From the NCBI GenBank assembly GCA_013816245.1, contig JACDEU010000015.1:1-51121 (forward strand): DNA of 51,121 bases, given 5' to 3'. A model generated the notes under the pieces. The model was not told the origin of the DNA. It saw only the letters and a list, made by a program, of their open reading frames with translations, and searched no databases. The position numbers were made by a program, and so were the translations under genes. This document shows, one piece after another, positions 41,154-48,655 of this stretch. Position 1 is the first letter of the stretch; each line of letters begins with the position of its first letter. The stretch comes from Actinomycetota bacterium. Lineage in GTDB: Bacteria; Actinomycetota; Thermoleophilia; Gaiellales; Gaiellaceae.

Positions 41154-41203
41154 CCCGCGCAAGTCATCATGGTCGCGCAAAAGCGCGGCCAGGCTTGCGC
41201 GGG
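41154..41203 (+). ncRNA. Structured 50-nt element, copy E1
   Basis: Nested two-stem structure in the 167-bp gap between the SnoaL-like gene start and the stop of the next gene: outer stem CCCGCGCAAG/CTTGCGCGGG (10 bp), 7-nt TCATCAT, inner stem GGTCGCGC/GCGCGGCC (8 bp, one G-U), AAAA loop, then three purines. Copy E2 at 43811-43861 has the same layout. The strand is set to plus because stem differences between copies are G-U compatible only on that strand. Family not recognised; it could instead be a REP-like DNA repeat. Confidence 0.5.
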
Positions 41204-41204
41204 A

Positions 41205-41933
41205 CTACAGCCGGAGCCGATAGCGGCGCTCGAAGAGCCGAACGCCGGGGCCGATCCGAATCTGCACAACCGCCGTGATAGGGCCGCGCACGCGGCCGGT
41301 GTAGCGGAGCGCGAGGACGGTGCGCGTGCCCGGGGCCAGGGGAGCTCGACCTGCAAGGTGTAGCCGCGCGACCTGTCGGCGGTGCCGGAACAACCAAGCT
41401 GAGACGTGGCCGCGGAGGTGCACGGTCACGTTGCCGCGATTGGCGACCGAGACGAACATGAACCGAGCGTCGCGCGCTCGATGGACGCGAAGACCGCTGA
41501 ACGCCAGTCGGCGGACGACCCTTCCGGGAACGTGCACCCTGACACGCACGCCGAGCCGTAGCCGCACGGGGACGCGCCTGTCGCGGCGCGCGCCGGTCGT
41601 CAGCAGGACGAGCACGGCGTGGTCTCCGGGTTCAGCGCCTCGTGTCAGCTTGGTGCGGACCGTCAGGACCGCGCTCCTGCCGGCGGCGAGAGTCAAGTGC
41701 GTTGGCGCGATCTGAAGCCAACCCCCTGCGGCGGCTCGCCGAACAACGTTGACCACGACCCGCTCGGCCCCGTCGTTTCGCACATTGATCCTTCGCGAGC
41801 CTGGCGCCGCAAGTGCGAGTCGTGCGGGCGAGACCGAAAGAGCAACGCGGGGCCGATCGGCAGCGGCCCCCTCCGCGGAAGGGGCCGCCAGGCCAAGGCC
41901 GGTGAGAACCGCCAGCGCGAGAGCCGCCCTCAC
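41205..41933 (-). CDS. Secreted beta-sandwich protein, DUF916-like
   Basis: Exported protein of 242 residues. The signal peptide is ALALAVLTGLGLAAPSAEGA. The mature part has VALSVSPARLALAAPGSRRI and NVRNDGAERVVVNVVRRAAA, then a second sandwich HVSAWLFRHRRQVARLHLAG. This layout (an Ig-like module in which 'SPARLxLxxxPGxxxxxxVxN' binds or supports another surface protein) resembles DUF916/CARDB-type proteins that accompany WxL-type proteins. The ending is Arg-rich, with no clear membrane anchor. The GTG start overlaps the TGA of the lamin-tail gene (GTGA), tying the two proteins together. Confidence 0.72.
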   Translation of the reverse strand: MRAALALAVLTGLGLAAPSAEGAAADRPRVALSVSPARLALAAPGSRRINVRNDGAERVVVNVVRRAAAGGWLQIAPTHLTLAAGRSAVLTVRTKLTRGAEPGDHAVLVLLTTGARRDRRVPVRLRLGVRVRVHVPGRVVRRLAFSGLRVHRARDARFMFVSVANRGNVTVHLRGHVSAWLFRHRRQVARLHLAGRAPLAPGTRTVLALRYTGRVRGPITAVVQIRIGPGVRLFERRYRLRL

Positions 41934-43009
41934 CGAGCGACCGCGGTGAACGTCACCGTTGCCGAGTAGTGGCCGGTCGCGACGAGCGGCAGCGGAGAGG
42001 AGAAGCCGATGTTCGTCGCCCACGCGTCTCCGCCCGCTGCGCTCGGCGCAGCCTTCGTGCCGATAGTCAACGCCGTCGACGGGGTGATCGGGATTGCAAC
42101 GAGTGCGCCCCCCGCAAGCCCGCTGCCGAGGGTTCCGCCGGCCGGCGCCGTCGCCGAAAGCGCGAGCGGAAGATCGGTCGGAGCGAAAGCCGTTCGCGCG
42201 ACGCCGACCGAGTAACCGGCTGTGTTGTTGCTCGACACCGTGACCCGTTCGGGAAGCGGCCCCGGCCTGTCGCCGGATGTGAACGTGCCGAAGCTGAGCG
42301 CGGTCCGGTCGAGTGACACGGAGAGGGCTGAAGCCACGTCGAGTGCGACGTTCACTGAACCGCTCGGTCCGCCGGAGGGCGCGTCGGCGCACGGGTGCCC
42401 AGCGGAGGCGGAGTTCCGGGGCAGTGGTGTCGCCGCCGTGAAGTCGGCCGCGCTGTCGCCCGTGTCACTGCAACCGGCGTTCGCGCGAACGGCGGCCGCG
42501 GTGTTGGAAGGCGCCGCGGCAGAACCAGCCCCCTCGAAGTCGGTCGCGTCGCCGTAGCCGACGAGATCCTCCACGAGCCCGACGGCCGAGCAGCTTCCCG
42601 CCGATGCGCCGCAAGTGAGCGCGGTCGTGCCACGAACGAGTGCGATCTTGCCGCCCGTTGCGCCGAGGTTGCTCGTGCCGGTTGCATCCGCCGACGGGAG
42701 GGCCGCACCGACATCCGCGTTCGAGGCGAGCTGCACCAGGTAGTAGCGGCCCGGCGCGATCGTTCCCGCAAGTGCTGTCGTTTGCCAGCTAGTCCCCGCG
42801 GCAGTGGAGTACTGCACCGTCCAACCTGCGATGTCGACGGTGCCGGACCCGGCGTTGAAGAGCTCGACGTAATCGTTTCGGAAGGTGGCGCCCGCGTTTC
42901 CACCGCCACCGTAGATCTGACTCACCACGACATTCGACGATGCGGCAGGCGCCGCGGCCGGACAGAGGAGTAGTGCAGCAAAGAATGCGACCAGCAGGAC
43001 TCGTGACAT
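41930..43009 (-). CDS. Secreted lamin-tail-domain protein with WxL-like C-terminus
   Basis: Exported protein of 359 residues. The signal peptide is VLLVAFFAALLLCPAAAPAA. Residues ~25-195 form a lamin-tail domain: VVVSQIYGGGGNAGATFRND, YVELFNAGSGTVDIAGWTVQ and the RYYLVQLASN core. The last ~140 residues look like a WxL-like surface sandwich: TVSSNNTAGYSVGVARTAF then SPLPLVATGHYSATVTFTAV. Lamin-tail domains are found in many secreted bacterial proteins and extracellular nucleases, but no nuclease domain is present. It is translationally coupled to the DUF916-like partner. Confidence 0.85.
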   Translation of the reverse strand: MSRVLLVAFFAALLLCPAAAPAASSNVVVSQIYGGGGNAGATFRNDYVELFNAGSGTVDIAGWTVQYSTAAGTSWQTTALAGTIAPGRYYLVQLASNADVGAALPSADATGTSNLGATGGKIALVRGTTALTCGASAGSCSAVGLVEDLVGYGDATDFEGAGSAAAPSNTAAAVRANAGCSDTGDSAADFTAATPLPRNSASAGHPCADAPSGGPSGSVNVALDVASALSVSLDRTALSFGTFTSGDRPGPLPERVTVSSNNTAGYSVGVARTAFAPTDLPLALSATAPAGGTLGSGLAGGALVAIPITPSTALTIGTKAAPSAAGGDAWATNIGFSSPLPLVATGHYSATVTFTAVAR

Positions 43010-43132
43010 GCGCGCTCCGATCGGTTGAAAGGTCAGTGGCCTTCCGTCATAGATCGGAGCGGAAGCGAGCGAAAGGGTACGTCAACGTTTCGACCCGATT
43101 ACGGCGCACTTCAGTCACCCCGGGCCGGCGGG

Positions 43133-43642
43133 TCAGTGCTTGCGGATGCGCCGGATGCCGACGACCTGGGAATCGTAAGGCGAGCTTGCCAACCTCACCA
43201 CCTGCACGACGGTGCCCGAGTGAGGCGCATGGACTATCCGTCCGCGGCCGATGTAGATGCCGACGTGCCCGAGCCCGGAGAAGAAGAGCAGGTCGCCCGG
43301 CCGCATCCGCGAACGTGGCACACGGCTGCCGAGGTCATACAGCGCGTAGGAACTGTGCGGTAGCGCGATACCGAGCCGGCCGTACGTCCAGTAGACGAGC
43401 CCGGAGCAGTCGAAGCCGCTCGTCGGCGAAGAGCCTCCCCAGCGATACGGAACTCCGACCTCTTTGACGGCGATTGCCGCCGCGCGAACGCCGAGGGGTC
43501 GAGTCGTCCGCTTGTGGGCGTACCGCGACGGCGCATGTTGAGCAGCCGCCGTGTCAGCGTCGCGCAGACCGACAACCGTGCAGCAGCAGAAGAACGCGGC
43601 GAATGCGCACGTCAGCAGACGGCTGCGAAGAGAGGTAGGCAC
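43133..43642 (-). CDS. NlpC/P60 cell-wall endopeptidase
   Basis: Peptidoglycan hydrolase of 169 residues that cleaves stem-peptide bonds outside the membrane. An N-terminal export signal (LLTCAFAAFFCCCTVVGL) is followed by a single NlpC/P60 domain. The catalytic Cys79 is in TSGFDCSGLVYWTYGRLG, the His in GLGHVGIYIGRGRIVHAP, and the third residue lies in the HAPHSG block. No binding domain (LysM or SH3) is present, so it may need a partner for localisation. The gap of ~120 bp between it and the lamin-tail gene holds no recognisable element. Confidence 0.93.
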   Translation of the reverse strand: MPTSLRSRLLTCAFAAFFCCCTVVGLRDADTAAAQHAPSRYAHKRTTRPLGVRAAAIAVKEVGVPYRWGGSSPTSGFDCSGLVYWTYGRLGIALPHSSYALYDLGSRVPRSRMRPGDLLFFSGLGHVGIYIGRGRIVHAPHSGTVVQVVRLASSPYDSQVVGIRRIRKH

Positions 43643-43810
43643 GAGAGAGGGAGAACAACGGGCCGCAAAAAGAGAGGAGCAGCCCGGGGCCTGTTCTTGA
43701 GCGTCGGATCGTACTTAGAAGTCGGCCGTGTCTACCCGCGTTAAGAAGCGCGTAGCAATCGCCACAAGCCGAAGAGGAAACATCCGCTGCGCCAGCGAAT
43801 CAAATCCGAA

Positions 43811-43861
43811 TCCGCGGAAGTCATCATGGCCGCGCGGAACGTGTGGCCGGACTTGCGCGGA
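43811..43861 (+). ncRNA. Structured ~50-nt element, copy E2
   Basis: Second copy of the element at 41154-41203: outer stem TCCGCGGAAG/CTTGCGCGGA (one mismatch), TCATCAT, inner stem GGCCGCGCG/CGTGTGGCC with two G-U pairs, GAA loop, then three purines. It lies five bases from the 3' end of the tRNA-Asp gene. Similarity to E1 reaches about 15 bp further left (GAATC-AA motif). The remainder of 43643-43866 shows no gene. Confidence 0.5.
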
Positions 43862-43866
43862 GAGAG

Positions 43867-43940
<74 letters not shown>

Positions 43941-43976
43941 AGGGGCGACCAGTGTACCCAGTAGCCTCCCGACCTA

Positions 43977-45113
43977 GTGACCAAGGTTGACCTGATCGTG
44001 CTCGGCTTCGTCGCCCTGACGGCCTTCATCGGCTGGAAGAAAGGGCTCATTTCGACCGCCCTTTCGCTGGCCGGAATCGTTCTCGGCGCCTGGCTCGGGT
44101 CGCGGCTCGCTCCCGAACTGCTTCAGAACGGCAAGCACTCTCCCTACACACCGCTCGCGGCGCTGGTCGGCGCGGCGGTCGGGGCGATCCTCCTCGAGAC
44201 GCTCGGCACACTCGCGGGGTCGGCGCTTCGCTCCAGGGTGCGCCGGCGGAAGCTCAGCACCTTCGACGCGACCGGCGGTCTCGTTCTCGGGACGCTCAGC
44301 GGGCTCGCGATCGTCTGGGTCATCGGCGCGGTCGCCCTACTGCTGCCCGGCCAGACCGATCTGCGCCGCGGTGCGCGGGCGTCGGCGCTCCTGCAGCGGC
44401 TGAACGAGGTGGTCTCGCCGAGGGAGGTTCTCGACGCGCTGGCGCGGATCGATCCGTTCCCGACGATTGCCGGTCCGGCCGGGCCCGTCGCGCCGCCCGA
44501 CCCGCGGCTTGCGCACGCAGTCGGGGTCCGTCGCGCCTCACCGAGCGTGGTACGCGTGCTCGGCACGGCCTGCGACGTGGGAGTGGAGGGGACTGGCTGG
44601 GTGGCGCGGCCGGATCTGGTCGTGACCGCCGCCCACGTCGTCGCCGGGCAGGAGGACACCGTGATCGAGCTGCGGTCCGGCGGCCGGCTACCGGTGGACG
44701 TAGTGGCGTTCGACCGTCGCAACGACGTCGCGATCCTTCGGGTACGGAATCTCGGGCTTCGCGGCCTGCCGCTCGCGAGCGCCAAGCCCGGCACGCCTGT
44801 CGCGGTGCTCGGATTCCCCGAGAACGGTCCCTTCACTGTGACTCCTGGCCGTATCGGTCGAACCTCTGTCTTGCTCGCGGAGGATGCGTACGGGTCCGGC
44901 CCGGTCACACGGCCGATCACCGCGCTGCGTGGGGTCGTCCGGCACGGAGACTCCGGTGCGCCCGCCGTCAACTCACGTGGTGCCGTCGAGGCGATGGTCT
45001 TTGCAGCGCGTCTTGGTGCGGCGGGCGGTTACGGCGTTCCGTCGGCCGTCGTGCGAGCCGATCTCGATTCGGCCAAGGCCGCGCCGGTCTCGACCGGCAA
45101 GTGCGCCCCCTAG
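43977..45113 (+). CDS. MarP-like membrane serine protease (CvpA + trypsin domain)
   Basis: 378-residue protein with an N-terminal CvpA-type membrane domain of four helices (residues ~1-125: VDLIVLGFVALTAFIGWKKG) and a periplasmic chymotrypsin-fold protease. The catalytic triad is intact: His220 in VVTAAHVVAG, Asp250 in RRNDVAILRV and Ser326 in RHGDSGAPAV. This is the architecture of mycobacterial MarP, needed for acid and oxidative stress resistance by processing a peptidoglycan hydrolase. An NlpC/P60 hydrolase is encoded 335 bp away, which may be chance. The GTG start follows the tRNA by 36 bp. Cys200 lies where a disulphide partner might be. Stops are shared with the convergent gene in CTAG. 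Confidence 0.93.
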   Translation: MTKVDLIVLGFVALTAFIGWKKGLISTALSLAGIVLGAWLGSRLAPELLQNGKHSPYTPLAALVGAAVGAILLETLGTLAGSALRSRVRRRKLSTFDATGGLVLGTLSGLAIVWVIGAVALLLPGQTDLRRGARASALLQRLNEVVSPREVLDALARIDPFPTIAGPAGPVAPPDPRLAHAVGVRRASPSVVRVLGTACDVGVEGTGWVARPDLVVTAAHVVAGQEDTVIELRSGGRLPVDVVAFDRRNDVAILRVRNLGLRGLPLASAKPGTPVAVLGFPENGPFTVTPGRIGRTSVLLAEDAYGSGPVTRPITALRGVVRHGDSGAPAVNSRGAVEAMVFAARLGAAGGYGVPSAVVRADLDSAKAAPVSTGKCAP

Positions 45114-46936
45114 TCCGCCAGCAGCTCCAGCACACGCAAGGGTCGCCGGAACGGCGCGACGAGGTAGACGCCGGCCGCGCGCTCTCGCGACGCCTCGATC
45201 AACTCACGGGCGTGCTGGAACCCGACGTCCGCAGCATCGGACCCCGCGCGCTCCAGAGCGTCCTGTAGCGACTGCGGCACGAGGATGCCGGGGACCTCGT
45301 TGTGCAGCCGAAGCGCGAGCCGGTGGCTCGTGAGCGGGAAGACGCCGACGAGCACCGGAATCGGCCACTCGCCGCCCAGTCTCTCGACGAACGCGTCGAG
45401 GTAGTCGACGTCGAACACGATCTGCGTCATCGCGAACTTCGCGCCGGCTTCGAGCTTCTTCTCGAACCGCTCCAGTTCGACGTCCATGTCGTCGGGCGTC
45501 GGATTGACGGCCACGCCCGGGAAGAACGACGTCGGCGCGTCGATCGGGCGGCCGTTGAAGTCCTCGCCGCGATTGAGGTTCGTCATCAACTGGGTGAGCC
45601 CGATCGAGTCGATCTCGTATACCCCGCGGGCTCCCGGATAGTCGCCGACCTCCGGTGGATCGCCGGTGACCGCAAGCACGTTGCGGACACCTTCCGCGTG
45701 CGCGCCGAGCAGCATGGACTCGAGCCCCATCACCGACCAGTCGCGCGTCGTCAGATGCGGGATCGTCTCGATCTCCGCACGCCGCTCGATCGTTGCGGAG
45801 ACCATCAGCGAGCTCATGCCCGCCCTTGCCGTCGCGTTGTCGTTGACGTCGACCCAGCCGACGCGTCCCGAGTCCTTCAGTGCCGCCGACACTTCGACCA
45901 GCCCGGCGCTGTTGCCGCCGAGCGGCGGGTCGAGCTGCACAGAGACGACCCACTCTCCTGCGCCGAGCGCGCGCGAGAGACCTGTCTCGCGCTGCTCCTC
46001 GCCGAGCGCGACGACCAGCTCGGGTGCGTCGAACACGAGCGGCGCCCGGGGCTTGCGCTCGTCCTCGACAGCCGCGCGGATTGCAGTGATCTCGGCCGGT
46101 GTCGTCCCGCAGCAGCCGCCGATCACCTTCGCGCCGAGGTTGCGTGCGTGCGCTGCGAACTCACCGAAGTACTCGGGCGTCGCGTGCGGGTAGATGACGC
46201 GACCACCCGTCATGCTCGCGAGCCCGACGTTCGGAAGCGCCGCCAGCGGCTTGCCGTTCTGACCCATCTGCTCGAGCGCGGCGAGCGCGGCGAGCAGGCC
46301 CGCGCCGTGATTCGCACCGATCGCCGCGACGTCGAGCTCCATCAGCCGCGCCGCCGCCTCGCTCGCGGTCACTCCGGCAAGTGTCTCCGCGCTCTCGTCG
46401 AACGTCAGGAGCGCGACGATCGGCAGGCTCGAGACGCTCCGCACCGCCTCGATCGCGTCGACGACTTCCTCGAGGTCGTAGAACGTCTCGACCATGAAGA
46501 CGTCGGCGCCTCGCCCGTCGAGCACCGCAGCCTGTTCGGCGAAGAGCTCGCGGCGAACCCGTGATGTCGCCGGTTCACCCAGCGGGCCGATCGAGCCGCC
46601 GATGAACACATCGCGGCCGGTCATCTCTCTCGCATCGCGCGCGAGCTTGACACCCGCTGAGTTGATCGACTCGAGCTCGTCCTCGAGGAAGTGGTGCGAG
46701 AGCTTGCGCCGGTTGGCGCCGAACGTGTTCGTCTCGATCAGGTCGGAGCCGGCGTTGATGAAGCTCACGTGAAGGGAGACGACCGCGTCGGGCGCACGGA
46801 GATTCGCCTCCTCGGGGCTTCGCAGGCGGGGCACCGCGGCAGAGAGCAGAGCGCCCATCCCGCCGTCGGCGACGATGACCGGGCCCTTCTCGAGGCGCTC
46901 CAGAAAACGGTTCCGAGTCTGCACTTCGGCGGGCAC
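45110..46936 (-). CDS. Bifunctional homocysteine S-methyltransferase / methylenetetrahydrofolate reductase
   Basis: 608-residue YitJ-like fusion for methionine synthesis: an N-terminal Hcy methyltransferase barrel (~res 10-290; GPVIVADGGMGALL, DLIETNTFGANR, GGCCGTTPAEI) and a C-terminal FAD-dependent MTHFR barrel (~res 320-608; VMGLESMLLGAHAEGV, NVLAVTGDPPEVGDYPG). Two zinc Cys are in GGCC, but the usual first Cys (GxNC) is His here (IGANHGAGLL). I choose GTG 46936: GGAAGGAG lies five bases upstream and the whole SAM-I aptamer lies further upstream, whereas ATG 46969 falls next to the aptamer's closing stem. Regulation by SAM through the riboswitch is expected. Confidence 0.93.
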   Translation of the reverse strand: MPAEVQTRNRFLERLEKGPVIVADGGMGALLSAAVPRLRSPEEANLRAPDAVVSLHVSFINAGSDLIETNTFGANRRKLSHHFLEDELESINSAGVKLARDAREMTGRDVFIGGSIGPLGEPATSRVRRELFAEQAAVLDGRGADVFMVETFYDLEEVVDAIEAVRSVSSLPIVALLTFDESAETLAGVTASEAAARLMELDVAAIGANHGAGLLAALAALEQMGQNGKPLAALPNVGLASMTGGRVIYPHATPEYFGEFAAHARNLGAKVIGGCCGTTPAEITAIRAAVEDERKPRAPLVFDAPELVVALGEEQRETGLSRALGAGEWVVSVQLDPPLGGNSAGLVEVSAALKDSGRVGWVDVNDNATARAGMSSLMVSATIERRAEIETIPHLTTRDWSVMGLESMLLGAHAEGVRNVLAVTGDPPEVGDYPGARGVYEIDSIGLTQLMTNLNRGEDFNGRPIDAPTSFFPGVAVNPTPDDMDVELERFEKKLEAGAKFAMTQIVFDVDYLDAFVERLGGEWPIPVLVGVFPLTSHRLALRLHNEVPGILVPQSLQDALERAGSDAADVGFQHARELIEASRERAAGVYLVAPFRRPLRVLELLAD

Positions 46937-46960
46937 ATCGTCTCCTTCCAACTCGCTCGA

Positions 46961-47063
46961 CACATCCATCCGGGCTTCCGCCCGGCCGGGTTTGGCACCT
47001 TGCCGCTGAGGCAGGTTGCCGAGGCTTCACAGGGCCGGATCCCTCAGCCTCTCTCGATGCGGA
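46961..47063 (-). promoter_or_regulatory. SAM-I (S-box) riboswitch
   Basis: Minus-strand aptamer with the S-box core in order: GAGAGAGGCTGAGGGA, CCGGCCCTGTGAAGCC, GGCAACC, then GGTGCCAAACCC, a P4 hairpin GGGC-GGAA-GCCC and the closing GGATGGATGTG. CGCATC and GATGTG can pair as P1. The gene's ribosome-binding site starts 11 bases after P1, and no terminator lies between, so control of translation initiation is likely. A TATACT box at 47091-47096 may be the -10 promoter element. Confidence 0.93.
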
Positions 47064-47155
47064 GCGGGACGTTGCCCGCTTCCGAGACGGAGTATAGGCA
47101 CCCGATCTTTCGTGAAGTAGCGAAGTCAACCGAGAACGGGTGATGGATGAAGTGA

Positions 47156-47278
47156 CCCCTCCTAGCGATAGTTGGAAGGCATACCGAGTGAGGCCCCGAT
47201 GCGGCGGGGGCAACCTCGGAGAATCTCCTTCCAAGGAGACCCAGGAGGGGCCAGGCGGCGGCCCCTCTTGCGTTTTTT
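47156..47278 (+). ncRNA. Structured RNA with intrinsic terminator, family unknown
   Basis: Plus-strand nested helix: CCCCTCCT/AGGAGGGG (47156-47163 with 47243-47250), TTGGAAGG/CCTTCCAA (47172-47179 with 47227-47234), CCGAG/CTCGG (47184 with 47215) and GCCCC/GGGGC (47193 with 47207). It is followed by a terminator GAGGGGCC/GGCCCCTC (47245-47267) and six Ts at 47273-47278. The outer helix and the terminator use the same bases, so they exclude each other. No plus-strand gene follows for 900 bp. It matched no riboswitch or small-RNA consensus I know. Together with the riboswitch this accounts for most of the 46937-47406 gap; nothing was recognised in 47279-47406. Confidence 0.6.
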
Positions 47279-47406
47279 CGGGGGGTCGGCTAAAGGTGGA
47301 AGGCTCCAGTGCCGATCTCCGTCCTGACTCCAGGGCCAGGGACTGACGGCAATCTTTCCTGCGGCTTACGGAGTACTGCGGCGGCGGACGAGGACCGCTT
47401 CTCTTC

Positions 47407-48165
47407 CTAGGTGTCGTGGACCACGCGGCCTTCCATGCCCCCGGCGACGGTCACGACCTGGCCGGTGATATGGCCCGAAAGAACGGGCGAGGCGAGGACG
47501 ACGACCTGCGCGGCCACGTCTTCAGGCTGCGCGACCTTGCGGAGGGCCATGGTGCGCGAGATGCGGAGCACCTGCTCCTCGGAGACGAGCCCGCGCGTCA
47601 TCGGCGACTCCGTCCAGCCGGGAGCGACGGCGTTCACGCGCGCGAGTGGGTTCTTGCGTACGACCTCGTTCTTCAAGCTCAGCAGCAGCCCGCCGAGGAT
47701 CGCTGATTTCGCCGCGGCGTAGTCCGCGTGCCCTGCCTCGCCGACGATGCCGGCAGTCGAGCCGACGAGGATCAGCGAGCCGTCACCGGCGAGTTGCCGA
47801 AGAAAGCCGCGCGCGGTCAGAAAGGTGGCGGTCAGGTTGGCGTCGAGCGTGGCGCGCCAGCGCTCGAGCGGCAGGTCCCAGACGGGCAAGTCCTCAGGAG
47901 GCCACGCCCCGGCAACGGCGGCGCAGACATCGAGCGCTCCGGATTCTTCGAACATCCGCTCGACCTCTGCCTCCTGCGTCAAGTCGGCGCCGACGACCGA
48001 GGCGGTGCGGAGCTCCGCCGCGAGGGTTTCGGCACGGTCGCGGCCCTGGTGGAAGTGCACGACAACGTGAGCCCCTTCGGCGGCGAACGCGCGGGCGCAC
48101 GCCGAACCGATGCCGCCCGAGCCTCCCGTCACGAGCACGCGCTTCCCCTTCAGCCCGGTTTCCAT
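47407..48165 (-). CDS. SDR-family oxidoreductase (FabG-like)
   Basis: NAD(P)-dependent short-chain dehydrogenase of 252 residues. The cofactor motif is VLVTGGSGGIGSACARAF (~res 10). The catalytic Ser lies in LILVGSTAGIVG (~res 138), and Tyr/Lys in HADYAAAKSAILGG (~res 151). The motif AVAPGWTESPMTRG follows. The substrate is not evident. The ATG at 48165 is only 20 bp from the divergent phosphoribosyltransferase start. Downstream on the same strand lies the SAM riboswitch region, but that has its own probable promoter. Confidence 0.93.
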   Translation of the reverse strand: METGLKGKRVLVTGGSGGIGSACARAFAAEGAHVVVHFHQGRDRAETLAAELRTASVVGADLTQEAEVERMFEESGALDVCAAVAGAWPPEDLPVWDLPLERWRATLDANLTATFLTARGFLRQLAGDGSLILVGSTAGIVGEAGHADYAAAKSAILGGLLLSLKNEVVRKNPLARVNAVAPGWTESPMTRGLVSEEQVLRISRTMALRKVAQPEDVAAQVVVLASPVLSGHITGQVVTVAGGMEGRVVHDT

Positions 48166-48184
48166 CTGTGGGATTCTCCCTGTT

Positions 48185-48655
48185 GTGGAGCGTGAACGGA
48201 TGACCTGGGACGATCTCGGCAGCGCGGTCGAGGATCTGGCGACCCAGATTCACGCCGACGGATTCAGTCCGGATGCCGTGCTCGCGCTCGCTCGCGGCGG
48301 CTTGCCGTGCGCCGGCGCGCTCGCGTACGCCCTCGGCGTGAAGAACATGGCGACGCTGAACGTCGAGTTCTACACCGGTGTCGACGAACGGCTGGCGGAG
48401 CCGCTTCTGCTTCCACCCGTGCCCGACCTTGCGCTTCTGCGCGCGGAGCGGCTGCTCGTCGTCGACGACGTCGCCGACACGGGCCTGACCCTGGCGCTGG
48501 CGCGCGACTTCTGTGCGGAGCACGGCCTCGAGGTACGGACCGCCGTCCTCTACGAGAAGCCGCAGAGCGTCGTGCGCTGCGACTTCGTCTGGCGGCGTAC
48601 CGACCGTTGGATCAATTTCCCTTGGAGCGCGGCCGCGCCCGCAGTCCTGCAATGA
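48185..48655 (+). CDS. Purine-type phosphoribosyltransferase
   Basis: Type I phosphoribosyltransferase of 156 residues. The PRPP-binding motif is LLVVDDVADTGLTLALA (~res 96-112), and the pyrophosphate loop is ALARGGLPCAGALAYAL (~res 35). It resembles xanthine/hypoxanthine-guanine salvage enzymes of archaea and actinobacteria; the acceptor base is unproven. GTG 48185 (giving MERERMTWDDLG) matches the usual N-terminus; ATG 48200 is a second possibility. Its stop overlaps the M55 start (ATGA). Confidence 0.9.
   Translation: MERERMTWDDLGSAVEDLATQIHADGFSPDAVLALARGGLPCAGALAYALGVKNMATLNVEFYTGVDERLAEPLLLPPVPDLALLRAERLLVVDDVADTGLTLALARDFCAEHGLEVRTAVLYEKPQSVVRCDFVWRRTDRWINFPWSAAAPAVLQ

Noticed and set aside
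44144-44971. A 275-codon minus-strand frame
   Set aside because: It is antisense to the MarP-like protease with an intact triad. Its sequence is Arg/Ser/Pro/Thr low complexity.
47091-47129. TTGACT (47124-47129) and TATACT (47091-47096) as a -35/-10 pair for the riboswitch promoter
   Set aside because: The spacer is 27 bp, far from the usual 16-18. Only TATACT is kept as a possible -10 box.
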